Shown piece by piece: positions 1-7,491 of a stretch of DNA of 24,479 bases; position 1 is the stretch's first letter, and each line of letters opens with the position of its first letter. The DNA comes from Candidatus Woesearchaeota archaeon (GTDB taxonomy: Archaea; Nanobdellota; Nanobdellia; Woesearchaeales; JAGVYJ01): NCBI GenBank assembly GCA_018303315.1, contig JAGVYJ010000031.1, positions 1 through 24,479 of the forward strand. Reading direction: 5' to 3'. A program made the position numbers and the translations under genes. The notes under the pieces are model-generated. The model worked only from the letters and a program-made list of their open reading frames with translations, was not told the DNA's origin and made no database searches.

Positions 1-243
1 AACAGGTTTGAGAAGAACAAGCTGCTGCTGAAGATAGTCAAGAAGGCAGAGGAGGTCAACCCAAAAGGAGGGTTCATTAATTATGGCCTGGTAAAGAGCA
101 CGGCAATGCTTCTGAAAGGCTCGGTATCAGGGCCGAAGAAAAGGCTTATCATGCTCACATTCGCCCAGAGGCCAAACAGGAGGATTTCAGGGGAAGCCCC
201 TGCAATCGAATCAATATCAACAAGCTCGAAGCAAGGAAGATGA
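1..243 (+). CDS. rpl3: Ribosomal protein uL3, C-terminal fragment
   Basis: The frame is open from base 1 to a TGA at 241-243, giving the last 80 residues of large-subunit protein uL3. Seen in the sequence: a C-terminal block with NPKGGFINYGLVKS followed by LLKGSVSGPKKRLIML, matching the conserved uL3 end that packs near the peptidyl transferase centre. The 5' part lies outside the window. The stop overlaps the uL4 start as ATGA, so the two are translationally coupled. Position directly before uL4 is the standard order of this operon in archaea. Confidence 0.93.
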   Translation, partial: NRFEKNKLLLKIVKKAEEVNPKGGFINYGLVKSTAMLLKGSVSGPKKRLIMLTFAQRPNRRISGEAPAIESISTSSKQGR

Positions 244-1166
244 AACTGCCCGTCTATTCAATAACAAAAGTAAAGCTCAGGGACGTTGAGCTGCCGCAGC
301 AGTTTGCCGATCCTGTAAATGCAGACCTGATTAAGCGTGCAGTCATAACAATACAGGCGAACAGGAGACAGCAGTACGGGGCCAATCCCAGGGCAGGCAT
401 GCGGCACAGCGCCAAGCTGTCAAGGCGCAGGAGGAACTACAAGGGAAGCTACGGCATGGGAATCTCAAGGGTTCCCAGGAAAATAATGTCAAGGCGCGGC
501 AGGCGTTTCAACTGGGTGGGTGCAGAGGCACCTGGCACAGTTGGAGGCAGGCAGGCACATCCGCCAAAACCGACCAAGGACTGGAGCCAGAAAATAAACA
601 GGCGGGAAAACAGGAAGGCTATACGCTCTGCCCTTGCTGCAACACTGGCCAAGGAGCTTGTTTCCTTGAGAGGCCATATCATCCCTGACACTTACCCATT
701 TATAGTCGAGGACAAAATAGAGAGCCTCGCAAAGACAAAAGAAGTTTCAAAAGCCCTTTCCGACCTTGGTTTCGGCAAGGAGCTGAGTCGCACAAAATCA
801 AAAAACATCAGGGCAGGCAAGGCAAAGTCAAGGAACAGAAGATACCAAAGACCTGTAGGGCCGCTGCTTGTTGTGTCAAAGGAATGCAGGCTAAGCAAGA
901 CAGGCAGGAACATTCCCGGTGTTCAGGTTGTCACAGCCGACAGCCTCAATGCTGAGCTGCTTGCTCCGGGCGCGGTGCCCGGCAGGCTGACGATATTCAC
1001 CGAGGCGGGATTGGTAAAGCTCCAGAAGGAGAACCTGTTCTATGACAGGCCAAAAAAGCCATCTGCAGCTATCAAGGCCTTGAAGAAAACAGCAAAGGCA
1101 ACCCGGAAAGCCATCATTGACACGGCTGTCCATGTTGCCGGAGCCAGGAAGAAGGTTGAGAAGTGA
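240..1166 (+). CDS. rpl4: Ribosomal protein uL4
   Basis: Large-subunit protein uL4, 308 residues. The long basic loop that lines the exit tunnel is clear at about residues 45-112 (GANPRAGMRHSAK, RRNYKGSYGMG, GTVGGRQAHPPK). The globular part continues to GRLTIFTEAGLVKL. After about residue 272 there is a Lys/Ala-rich tail that makes the protein longer than the roughly 250-260 residues usual in archaea. The start ATG overlaps the uL3 stop (ATGA), and AAGGAAG just upstream can serve as ribosome binding site. Its TGA overlaps the next start. Confidence 0.96.
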   Translation: MKLPVYSITKVKLRDVELPQQFADPVNADLIKRAVITIQANRRQQYGANPRAGMRHSAKLSRRRRNYKGSYGMGISRVPRKIMSRRGRRFNWVGAEAPGTVGGRQAHPPKPTKDWSQKINRRENRKAIRSALAATLAKELVSLRGHIIPDTYPFIVEDKIESLAKTKEVSKALSDLGFGKELSRTKSKNIRAGKAKSRNRRYQRPVGPLLVVSKECRLSKTGRNIPGVQVVTADSLNAELLAPGAVPGRLTIFTEAGLVKLQKENLFYDRPKKPSAAIKALKKTAKATRKAIIDTAVHVAGARKKVEK

Positions 1167-1426
1167 TGGACCCTTACAATTTCATCAAGCACCCTGTATC
1201 CACTGAAAAGGCCATAAGGATGATGGAATCTGAAAACAAGCTGGTATTCGTCGTCGATAACAATGCTGACAAGCCGGATATCAGGAAGGCAGTTGAAAGC
1301 ATGTTCGGCGTGAAAGTCACGCAGGTAAATGTTTATCACAGTCCTAAAGGGAAAAAACTCGCATATGTCAAGCTGGACGCCTCCAGCCCGGCGCTGGATG
1401 TGGCTACGCAGCTTGGGCTGATATAA
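1166..1426 (+). CDS. rpl23: Ribosomal protein uL23
   Basis: Large-subunit protein uL23, 86 residues, located at the exit tunnel mouth where SRP and the translocon dock (family knowledge). Visible are the family N-terminus with HPVSTEKA, the motif NKLVFVVDNNADKPDIRKA and the ending LDVATQLGLI. A GTG at 1163 lies directly before this ATG in frame; I chose the ATG because it overlaps the uL4 stop by one base (TGATG). The stop codon is part of an 11-bp tandem duplication that fills the gap to uL2. Confidence 0.95.
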   Translation: MDPYNFIKHPVSTEKAIRMMESENKLVFVVDNNADKPDIRKAVESMFGVKVTQVNVYHSPKGKKLAYVKLDASSPALDVATQLGLI

Positions 1427-1439
1427 TACTGATATAATA
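1418..1439 (+). repeat. 11-bp perfect tandem duplication at the uL23 stop
   Basis: CTGATATAATA occurs twice with no spacer, at 1418-1428 and 1429-1439. The first copy carries the last uL23 codons and its TAA. The second fills the space up to the uL2 ATG at 1442, where a Shine-Dalgarno sequence would be expected but is absent. Confidence 0.9.
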
Positions 1440-1441
1440 AA

Positions 1442-2167
1442 ATGGGAAAGAACCTGATATCGCAAAGAAGGGGAAGGGGCACAACTACCTACAGGTCTCC
1501 AAGCTTCAGGTTCAAGGCTGACGCCAGGCATAAATCATACTTGACAGAGGATTCCGGCAGGACCGTCACAGGCACGATTACTGAATTAACCCATTGCGCA
1601 GGCCACACAAGCCCGCTGATGCAGATAGAATACGAGGACAGTGAAATAGTCCAGACCATTGCGCCAGAGGGAGTCAGGGTTGGCGACAAGGTTGCAGTCG
1701 GCCCTGAGGCAGAGATTAAATCAGGAAATGTCCTCGAGCTCAAGGACATACCTGAAGGCACATTAATATATAACATCGAAAGCCACGTTGGCGACGGAGG
1801 CAAATTTGTGAGGAGCGGGGGCAGTTTTGCGCGCCTGCTTTCAAAGACGAAAGACAATGCTATGATTATGCTTCCAAGCAAGAAGCAGAAGTCTGTTAAC
1901 CTAAAGTGCCGGGCCTCGATAGGGATTTGTGCAGCCGGCGGCCGGCTGGAAAAGCCATTGCTAAAGGCGGGCAATGCCTATCACAAGAAGCGTGCAAGGA
2001 ATAAGCTTTATCCGAGGACAAGCGGGGTTGCAATGAATGCTGTTGATCATCCTTTCGGAGGCTCGAGTTCAGCCCACAAGGGAAGGCCCACTACTGTGCC
2101 GAAGCGTGCGTCGCCTGGCAGGAAGGTCGGCCTGCTGAGGGCGAGAAGGACAGGAAGGCAGAGGTAA
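1442..2167 (+). CDS. rpl2: Ribosomal protein uL2
   Basis: Large-subunit protein uL2, 241 residues, a normal archaeal length. It has the N-terminal RNA-binding OB-like half, the SH3-like half (GTLIYNIESHVGDGGKFVRS at about 107-126) and the catalytic-centre loop AMNAVDHPFGG at about 197-207 with the conserved His203. After HPFGG the sequence is SSSAHKG instead of the usual glycine- and histidine-rich GGRHQH-like run, a small departure from the archaeal norm. No Shine-Dalgarno sequence is seen before the ATG; the upstream bases are the A/T-rich tandem duplication. Confidence 0.97.
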   Translation: MGKNLISQRRGRGTTTYRSPSFRFKADARHKSYLTEDSGRTVTGTITELTHCAGHTSPLMQIEYEDSEIVQTIAPEGVRVGDKVAVGPEAEIKSGNVLELKDIPEGTLIYNIESHVGDGGKFVRSGGSFARLLSKTKDNAMIMLPSKKQKSVNLKCRASIGICAAGGRLEKPLLKAGNAYHKKRARNKLYPRTSGVAMNAVDHPFGGSSSAHKGRPTTVPKRASPGRKVGLLRARRTGRQR

Positions 2168-2168
2168 C

Positions 2169-2546
2169 ATGGCTGAATTTACATTTTACGGGAAAACACT
2201 TGAAGAGCTGCAGAAGATGAGCAGGGAGGAGTTTGCTGCGATACTCCCATCCAGGCAGAGGCGCTCGCTGAAGCGCGGGTTCACCCATCCTGAAGCAAAG
2301 CTGCTTGGGCACATTGAGAAAAACAAAAGCCCCTTGGAGACTCACGCCAGGGAGATGATAATCCTGCCGGTAATGCTTGATAAGACCATAAGAGTGCACA
2401 ACGGCAGGGAATTTATGAATGTCATTATCAGGCCTGAAATGCTGGGCCACAGGCTCGGCGAATTCGCAATGACAAGAAGGGAAGTGGGCCACCATGCCCC
2501 GGGCATAGGGGCAACAAGGTCAAGCGCCCATATGTCAGTGAAGTAA
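2169..2546 (+). CDS. rps19: Ribosomal protein uS19
   Basis: Small-subunit head protein uS19, 125 residues. Recognised from SREEFAAILPSRQRRSLKRG in the N-terminal half and the C-terminal signature GHRLGEFAMTRREVGHHAPG followed by GIGATRSS. GAGGT (2160-2164) gives a good ribosome binding site for the ATG. It lies one base after the uL2 stop and one base before the uL22 start, as expected for a single operon. Confidence 0.97.
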   Translation: MAEFTFYGKTLEELQKMSREEFAAILPSRQRRSLKRGFTHPEAKLLGHIEKNKSPLETHAREMIILPVMLDKTIRVHNGREFMNVIIRPEMLGHRLGEFAMTRREVGHHAPGIGATRSSAHMSVK

Positions 2547-2547
2547 T

Positions 2548-3084
2548 ATGGCAAAATACAGGTATTCAGACCAAAATGCGAAGAAGGAGCACACTGCCAG
2601 GGCAGTTGCCATAGACATGCCTGTGTCATTCAAGCAGGCTGTGGAAGTTTCCAGTTTCATAAGGGGAAAATCCCTTGACAAGGCAATAGCTGTCCTCGGA
2701 CTTGTCAGGGAACTCAAGCTCGCAGTTCCTTTCAGGAGATTCAACAGGGGAGGGGTCGGCAACAAAGGCAAGCTTGGCCCTGCAAGATATCCCAAGAAGA
2801 CAGCAGCGGGATTCATCACACTGCTGAAGGGCGTGAAGGCCAATGCCGAGCAGGCAAACCTGGATGCTGACTCGCTTATAATAAGCCACATAGCAGTGAA
2901 GACCCCTGCCAAGCGTATTCATTACGGCAGGAAGAAAAGCAGGGAATTCAAGGGCGCCCATGTTGAGGTAATCGTCGAGGAGCCTGCAGAAAAGAAAAAA
3001 CAGGAGAAGCCTGCAAAATCTGTGAAAAAAGAGCCTGCCACGAAATCCGTGGCAACGAAAAAGCCGGCGGCTGATGCGCAATGA
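2548..3084 (+). CDS. rpl22: Ribosomal protein uL22
   Basis: Large-subunit protein uL22, 178 residues. The family core is clear: a KYRYSDQN start, FIRGKSLDKAIAVL, GPARYPKKTAAGFITLLKG with ANAEQANLDADSL, and the extended hairpin ending in KTPAKRIHYGRKKSREFKG. After about residue 138 there is a Lys/Pro/Ala-rich tail of some 40 residues (KPAKSVKKEPATKS) that is not part of the folded domain and is probably disordered. The stop overlaps the uS3 start by 4 nt. Confidence 0.96.
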   Translation: MAKYRYSDQNAKKEHTARAVAIDMPVSFKQAVEVSSFIRGKSLDKAIAVLGLVRELKLAVPFRRFNRGGVGNKGKLGPARYPKKTAAGFITLLKGVKANAEQANLDADSLIISHIAVKTPAKRIHYGRKKSREFKGAHVEVIVEEPAEKKKQEKPAKSVKKEPATKSVATKKPAADAQ

Positions 3085-3821
3085 TTGAAAGGGAATTTAT
3101 CAAGGCAAAAATGAAGGAGCTTCAGGTCATGGAGTACATCACAGAGACCCTGAAGAATGTTGGGCACAGCCATACCAACATCCAGAAAACCCCGCTGGGG
3201 GAAAAGGTCATAATCCACACGTCAAGGCCCGGGCTTGTCGTAGGCAGGAAAGGGCAGAACATAAGCTCGCTGACAAAGATACTCAAATCAAAATTCAAGC
3301 TTGATAATCCGCAGGTAGAGATTAGCGAGGTTGAGAATCCGGATATGATAGCCCAGCTGGTCGCGGAGAAAATTGTGTCTCAGCTTGAGCGGTTTGGCCC
3401 GAACAGGTTCAAGGCAATCCTGCACAGGGCCATTGAAGACACCATGTCTGCCGGGGCACTTGGAATAGAGATTGTGCTCTCGGGGAAGGTGCCGAGCAGC
3501 AGGGCCAAGAGCTGGCGCGTGTTTTCCGGCTACCTCAAGAAATGCGGGCATATTGCCCAGGAAGAGGTTGACCACGCAACGGCGAGTGCTACTCTCAAGG
3601 CGGGTGTTGTCGGGGTGAAAGTGAGCATAATGTCGCCTGACGTCAACCTGCCGGACCATGTCAGGAATATCAAGGAAAAGCCTGTCAAGATTGTTGAAGA
3701 AGCTGACCTGCCCGGGAAGAAGGATGCGGGAAAAGAAGCAGGGAAGCATGAAGAAGTGAAAGAGGAAGACCCAAATGTCGAAGAAAAGGATAAAGGAACT
3801 AAAGGAACTGAGCAGGCCTGA
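3081..3821 (+). CDS. rps3: Ribosomal protein uS3
   Basis: Small-subunit protein uS3, 246 residues, at the mRNA entry channel. A type II KH domain is visible with its GxxG loop as GRKG at 55-58 (PGLVVGRKGQNISSL), then the C-terminal domain with LGIEIVLSGKVPSSRAKSW and ATLKAGVVGVKVSIM. From about residue 205 the protein runs into a Lys/Glu/Asp-rich tail. The last 47 nt of that tail are shared out of frame with the start of uL29. Confidence 0.96.
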   Translation: MIEREFIKAKMKELQVMEYITETLKNVGHSHTNIQKTPLGEKVIIHTSRPGLVVGRKGQNISSLTKILKSKFKLDNPQVEISEVENPDMIAQLVAEKIVSQLERFGPNRFKAILHRAIEDTMSAGALGIEIVLSGKVPSSRAKSWRVFSGYLKKCGHIAQEEVDHATASATLKAGVVGVKVSIMSPDVNLPDHVRNIKEKPVKIVEEADLPGKKDAGKEAGKHEEVKEEDPNVEEKDKGTKGTEQA

Positions 3822-3996
3822 CCTGGAAAAGCACTTGGCTGAGGCCCGGAAGGAGCTGATGAAAGCCAATGCGCAGATAGGCTCGGGAACAGGCTTCCGG
3901 AATCCCGGCCAGATTAAGCAGTTCAAGCGAAGCATAGCAAGGATAAGGACGTTGATGAGCCAAAGAAACAAATCAAAGGTGATTCAAAAGCAATGA
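3775..3996 (+). CDS. rpl29: Ribosomal protein uL29
   Basis: Large-subunit protein uL29, 73 residues, two helices at the exit tunnel rim. It shows the usual pattern IKELKELSRPDLEKHLAEAR and a second helix rich in Arg and Lys ending RIRTLMSQR. The ATG is preceded by GAGGAAG (about 3758-3764), which lies inside the uS3 gene, and the first 15 or so codons overlap the uS3 tail in another frame. The length fits the family, so the overlap is not an artefact of a wrong start. The stop overlaps the eIF1 start (ATGA). Confidence 0.94.
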   Translation: MSKKRIKELKELSRPDLEKHLAEARKELMKANAQIGSGTGFRNPGQIKQFKRSIARIRTLMSQRNKSKVIQKQ

Positions 3997-4301
3997 GCGA
4001 TATATGCGTAACGTGTGGCTTGCCCAAAGACCTGTGCGTTTGCGAGACCATAGCAAAGGAAAGCCAGCGCATAAAGGTTGTCCTTGAGAAAAAGAAGTTC
4101 GGCAAGGTATACACCGTCATTACAGGCTTTGATGAGAAGAGCATCAACGGCAAGGAGATTGCCAAGAAGCTCAAGAGCAAGCTGGCCTGCGGCGGGACAT
4201 ACAAGAAAGGCAAAATCGAGCTTCAGGGCGACCATAGGCACAAGGTTAAGTCGGCCATGACCGGATTGGGTTTCCACAAAGATGCCATCGACATCGAGTA
4301 G
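3993..4301 (+). CDS. Translation initiation factor aIF1 (SUI1)
   Basis: Archaeal homologue of eIF1/SUI1, 102 residues, which binds the small subunit near the P site and enforces start-codon selection (family knowledge). Seen: the archaeal N-terminal cysteine cluster C5, C8, C15, C17 (ICVTCGLPKDLCVC), likely metal binding, followed by the SUI1 fold with KVYTVITGFDEKSI, KLACGGTYKKGKIELQGDH and a GF..DAIDI-like end. Its place between uL29 and Rpp29 is typical of archaeal operons. The last 20 nt overlap the Rpp29 gene. Confidence 0.95.
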   Translation: MSDICVTCGLPKDLCVCETIAKESQRIKVVLEKKKFGKVYTVITGFDEKSINGKEIAKKLKSKLACGGTYKKGKIELQGDHRHKVKSAMTGLGFHKDAIDIE

Positions 4302-4539
4302 CATCGGCAACATCATCGGGAAGAAAATAACGGTCCTGGATGCACATAACCCTGCCCAGCTGGGCCTGGAAGGGACGATAATAAACGAAAGCAGGAACAT
4401 GCTTGAAATCGAGACGGTTTCAGGCACTAAAAGGCTCATCAAGGCAGGGATAAAGTTCACGGTTAAGTCAGGCAACAAAAGTGTTGCTGTTAATGGGAAA
4501 GACATCATAGGAAGGCTCTCGGAGCGACTGAAAAAATGA
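4282..4539 (+). CDS. rnp1: RNase P protein subunit Rpp29 (Pop4)
   Basis: Protein component 1 of archaeal RNase P, 85 residues, a Sm-like beta barrel that helps the catalytic RNA mature tRNA 5' ends (family knowledge). Diagnostic blocks are IIGKKITVLDAHNPAQLGLE, GTIINESRNMLEIET and the ending VNGKDIIGRLSERLKK. The start ATG lies within the end of aIF1 and no good ribosome binding site is seen, so coupling to aIF1 translation is likely. The stop overlaps the uS17 start (ATGA). Confidence 0.93.
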   Translation: MPSTSSSIGNIIGKKITVLDAHNPAQLGLEGTIINESRNMLEIETVSGTKRLIKAGIKFTVKSGNKSVAVNGKDIIGRLSERLKK

Positions 4540-4871
4540 CCAAGAATATAGGAATAGACGTCAGGAAACCGAAGCAGGAATGCAAGGACATGAAGTGCCC
4601 TTTTCATGGGGCGCTGAGCATGAGAGGCCGAACCCTGACAGGAAGGATATTGTCTGCCAGGATGAGGAATACTGCAGTTTTCGAACTGCAGCGGAAAATG
4701 CTCCTGAAAAAATACCAGCGGTTCGAGGTCAGGCGCACCAAAATTTCAGTGCATAACCCTCCGTGCATAAATGCCCAGGCGAATGACCTTGTCAGGGTCA
4801 TGCAGTGCAGGCCTTTGTCGAAGACTGTCAATTTCGTCATAATAGAAAAGCTGGCGGCAGGTGAAGAGTAA
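4536..4871 (+). CDS. rps17: Ribosomal protein uS17
   Basis: Small-subunit protein uS17, 111 residues, an OB-fold rRNA binder. The archaeal/eukaryotic N-terminus is present as CKDMKCPFHGALSMRGR (C16, C21, H24), followed by TGRILSARMRNTAVF, VRRTKISVHNPPCINAQ and NDLVRVMQCRPLSKT. The stop and the uL14 start share one base (TAATG). Confidence 0.96.
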   Translation: MTKNIGIDVRKPKQECKDMKCPFHGALSMRGRTLTGRILSARMRNTAVFELQRKMLLKKYQRFEVRRTKISVHNPPCINAQANDLVRVMQCRPLSKTVNFVIIEKLAAGEE

Positions 4872-5275
4872 TGCAAGCCGTGAAAGCCAGGGTTACAAGG
4901 GGTCTGAACCAGGGGAGCATTGTATCGACCTGCGACAACTCCGGTGCAAAGGTTGTCAAGATTGTCTCGGTAAAGGTGAGGGGCAAGACGGTGCATGGCA
5001 GGAAGCCCAGCTGTGGCGTCGGTGATTTGGTCCTGGCCTCTGTCAGGAAAGGCAACCCTGAGATGAGAAAGCAGGTTGTTTTCGGGGTCATAGTCAGGCA
5101 GAGGAAGGAATACAGGAGAAGGAACGGTGACAGGATTAAGTTCGAGGATAACGCAATCGTGATATGCAAGGACGAGAAAGGAAATCCGAAAGGAACGATT
5201 TTCAAGGGAGCTGTCGCAAAGGAAGTTGCTGAGAGATGGCCGGCAGTAGCCAAGGTAGCTGACCTTATAGTGTGA
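4871..5275 (+). CDS. rpl14: Ribosomal protein uL14
   Basis: Large-subunit protein uL14, 134 residues, at the subunit interface. Clear family features are VTRGLNQGSIVSTCDNSGAK, VGDLVLASVRKGNPEMRKQ, the RQRKEYRRRNG segment and DNAIVICKDEKGNPKGTIF. This matches the archaeal length and the usual position between uS17 and uL24. Confidence 0.96.
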   Translation: MQAVKARVTRGLNQGSIVSTCDNSGAKVVKIVSVKVRGKTVHGRKPSCGVGDLVLASVRKGNPEMRKQVVFGVIVRQRKEYRRRNGDRIKFEDNAIVICKDEKGNPKGTIFKGAVAKEVAERWPAVAKVADLIV

Positions 5276-5280
5276 TAATC

Positions 5281-5658
5281 ATGAGATTTTCAACCGCGTG
5301 GAAAGCAAGCACCAAGGCAAGGAAGCAGCGCCTTTACAGGTACAACGCTCCCCTGCATGTAAAGCAGAAATTCATGTCTGCGCACCTGAACAAGGAGCTG
5401 CGCACAAGGCACAAGACAAGGTCAAAGCAGGTCAGGAAGGGCGACATGGTAAAGGTCATGAGAGGGCAGTTCAGGGGCAGAACAGGGAAGATTGAGAGGG
5501 TTGACCTGAGGCTTGGAAGGGTGTTTATCCAAGGCGTTGAGGTCCAGAAGCGCGACGGCTCAAAGGCCTTTTATCCGCTGCAGCCGAGCAATCTTATAGT
5601 CACTGAAGTTTATACTGAAGACAAAAGGCGGTTCAAAAGCCGCAGGACGAAGGGATAA
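5281..5658 (+). CDS. rpl24: Ribosomal protein uL24
   Basis: Large-subunit protein uL24, 125 residues. It has the archaeal N-terminal extension (RFSTAWKASTKARKQRLYR), a KOW motif at about residues 50-76 (VRKGDMVKVMRGQFRGRTGK) and the end VQKRDGSKAFYPLQPSNLIV. An in-frame GTG at 5272 overlapping the uL14 stop would add three residues; I chose the first ATG because the family normally begins with the basic block seen there. Confidence 0.94.
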   Translation: MRFSTAWKASTKARKQRLYRYNAPLHVKQKFMSAHLNKELRTRHKTRSKQVRKGDMVKVMRGQFRGRTGKIERVDLRLGRVFIQGVEVQKRDGSKAFYPLQPSNLIVTEVYTEDKRRFKSRRTKG

Positions 5659-5660
5659 TT

Positions 5661-6341
5661 ATGGTGAAAATGCATCTTAAGAGGATAGCTGTACCGAAGA
5701 CATGGCCGCTCATGAGAAAGGCTGCCGTATTTACGTTGAGGCCCCATCCGGGCTCGGCCAGAATCAGCGAGGGAATACCGCTGGGGCTGGCCCTGAGGGA
5801 CATGCTTCAGTTTGCAAAATCGGTCAGGGAATGCAAGAGCATCCTCGCCAGCAGGAAAGTACTGGTAAATGGAAAGAGGCGAAGAGACCACAGGCATCTG
5901 CTTGGCCTGTTTGATGTGCTCAGCTTCCCGGACATAGATAAAGCATATAGGCTGAGCTTTTCCGGCAAAGGCAGGCTCATGCTGGTTGAAGTAAAAAAGA
6001 ATGAAGCGGATATTATAATCAGCAGGATAAGAGGGAAGACCATGCTTACCGGCGGGAAGATGCAGCTCAACCTGCTCAACGGCTATAATCTGATAGTTGA
6101 CAAGGCTGCCTACAGGGTTGGGGATTCACTTATACTCAAGGGCAGCAAGGTCAGTGCCCATGTCGCGATGGAGAAGGGCACTAGGATTTTCCTCAAGGGC
6201 GGTGGCCACACAGGCATGAAAGGCACAATTGAGGAAATTGTCGGCGACAAGCTTGTTGTCAAGGGCGAAACGGGCACTTTTGAGACAAGGAAGGAATTTG
6301 CCCTGCCAATAGGCAAGGACAAAGAGCTAGTCACGGTGTAA
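5661..6341 (+). CDS. rps4e: Ribosomal protein eS4
   Basis: Small-subunit protein eS4, 226 residues, present only in archaea and eukaryotes. The N-terminus is typical (HLKRIAVPKTWPLMRKAAVF), followed by an S4-type RNA-binding region at about 40-100 (PLGLALRDMLQFAKSVREC, SRKVLVNGKRRRDHRHLLG), the central domain, and a KOW-like segment near 175-195 (FLKGGGHTGMKGTIEEIVGD). GAAGGGA just upstream is a usable ribosome binding site. Confidence 0.96.
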   Translation: MVKMHLKRIAVPKTWPLMRKAAVFTLRPHPGSARISEGIPLGLALRDMLQFAKSVRECKSILASRKVLVNGKRRRDHRHLLGLFDVLSFPDIDKAYRLSFSGKGRLMLVEVKKNEADIIISRIRGKTMLTGGKMQLNLLNGYNLIVDKAAYRVGDSLILKGSKVSAHVAMEKGTRIFLKGGGHTGMKGTIEEIVGDKLVVKGETGTFETRKEFALPIGKDKELVTV

Positions 6342-6342
6342 T

Positions 6343-6861
6343 ATGTCAAACAGCATGCGCAGCATACACATAGAAAAGCTCACCTTGAATGTGGGGGCCG
6401 GGAAGAGCCAGGAAAGGCTGGAGAAGGCAGAGATGCTGCTCCAGAACATAACCGGCATAAAGCCGGTCAAGACATACACAAAGAAGCGAATCCCGAACTG
6501 GGGGCTGAGGCCTGGCCTGCCTATAGGGTGCAAGCTGACGTTGAGGAGTGGGGCAGCTATTGAGCTGGCCAAAACCCTTATCGAGGCAAAGAAAGGTCAT
6601 TTGAAGGAGAGCTGGTTTGATGACGAGGGAAACATAGCGTTTGGAATACACGAGTACATCGACATACCGACAGCCAAGTATGACCCCAAGATAGGGATAA
6701 TGGGCCTCCAGGTCTGCCTGACTCTTGAAAGGAAAGGCTTCAGGGTTAAGAGACGGCGCATGAAGCCCCACTTTATTCCGAAGAGGCACAGAATCACCAG
6801 GGATGAGTCTGTCGAATTTATGAAGAAGAATTTCAACGTATCTTTAGGTGAAGCCCGGTGA
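6343..6861 (+). CDS. rpl5: Ribosomal protein uL5
   Basis: Large-subunit protein uL5, 172 residues, which binds 5S rRNA in the central protuberance. Family blocks: MRSIHIEKLTLNVGAG, LQNITGIKPVKTYTKKRIP, the GLRPGLPIGCKLTLR loop, FGIHEYIDIPTAKYDPKIG and the archaeal ending KRHRITRDESVEFMKKNF. The stop overlaps the GTG start of uS14. Confidence 0.96.
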   Translation: MSNSMRSIHIEKLTLNVGAGKSQERLEKAEMLLQNITGIKPVKTYTKKRIPNWGLRPGLPIGCKLTLRSGAAIELAKTLIEAKKGHLKESWFDDEGNIAFGIHEYIDIPTAKYDPKIGIMGLQVCLTLERKGFRVKRRRMKPHFIPKRHRITRDESVEFMKKNFNVSLGEAR

Positions 6862-7088
6862 CATCCAGCTCTTACACTAAAATGCTGAAGCAGCTTAACC
6901 AGAAGCCATGGAAGAAGAAAAGATACCTCAAGCACAACAAACCCAAAGAGCGCAAGTTCGGCGCCAGCAGCAAGAGATGCATAAGGTGCGGGAATACGCA
7001 CGCACACATCTCCAGCTATGGCATAAACATGTGCAGGAAATGCTTCAGGGAATCTGCGGCTAAGCTTGGTTTCAGGAAGTACAGCTAG
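6858..7088 (+). CDS. rps14: Ribosomal protein uS14, zinc-binding form
   Basis: Small-subunit protein uS14, 76 residues. The zinc site is intact: C41 and C44 (CIRCG) with C59 and C62 (CRKC), followed by the ending ESAAKLGFRKYS. The start is GTG at 6858, overlapping the uL5 stop as GTGA; the next ATG is eight codons in. The protein is somewhat longer at the N-terminus than the roughly 50-60 residue archaeal norm, with a Lys-rich segment (KPWKKKRYLKHNKPK). Confidence 0.95.
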   Translation: MTSSSYTKMLKQLNQKPWKKKRYLKHNKPKERKFGASSKRCIRCGNTHAHISSYGINMCRKCFRESAAKLGFRKYS

Positions 7089-7097
7089 GTGAAAAAA

Positions 7098-7490
7098 ATG
7101 GCAATGAACGATCCTGTGTCAGCGGCCCTGTCAGCTGTGATGAACGCTGAAAGGAGAGGCAAGTCAGATGTGCACATAAAGCCGTATTCAAAAGTTGTGA
7201 CAAAGGTGCTTGACATACTTGCAGAAGAGCACTATGTAGGAAGCTACGAGGCCGTGCCTGACGGCAGGGGCGGATTCCTTCGCCTCAGCCTTCTTGGCTC
7301 AATAAACAAATGCGGGGCAATAAAGCCAAGGTTCATATTGAAGACCGGTGACTTCGAGAGATTCGAAAGGAGATTCCTTCCGGCGCAGGGCTTTGGGCTT
7401 CTGGTGATAAGCACGTCAAAGGGCATGATGGTGCACAGCAAGGCAAAAGAACTTGGAATCGGGGGAAAGCTGATCGCATACTGCTACTAA
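7098..7490 (+). CDS. rps8: Ribosomal protein uS8
   Basis: Small-subunit protein uS8, 130 residues. Recognised from NDPVSAALSAVMNAERRGK, the archaeal-type middle part and the C-terminal SxSKGMMxHxxA pattern (STSKGMMVHSKAKELGIGG). A GTG at 7089 is in frame, but AGGTGA (7087-7092) is an ideal ribosome binding site for the ATG at 7098, so that start is preferred; ATG 7104 is a further option. Confidence 0.95.
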   Translation: MAMNDPVSAALSAVMNAERRGKSDVHIKPYSKVVTKVLDILAEEHYVGSYEAVPDGRGGFLRLSLLGSINKCGAIKPRFILKTGDFERFERRFLPAQGFGLLVISTSKGMMVHSKAKELGIGGKLIAYCY

Positions 7491-7491
7491 G

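Noticed and set aside
1427..1441. TATAAT-like sequence before uL2 as an internal promoter
   Set aside because: It lies only a few bases before the ATG, not at the archaeal TATA spacing, and is simply the tandem duplication of the uL23 end.
3288..4607. Long minus-strand open frames (227 and 207 residues) opposite uS3, uL29, aIF1 and Rpp29
   Set aside because: They lie fully opposite well-identified genes, have no ribosome binding site or promoter, and their composition is what complementing Lys- and Glu-rich coding sequence gives.
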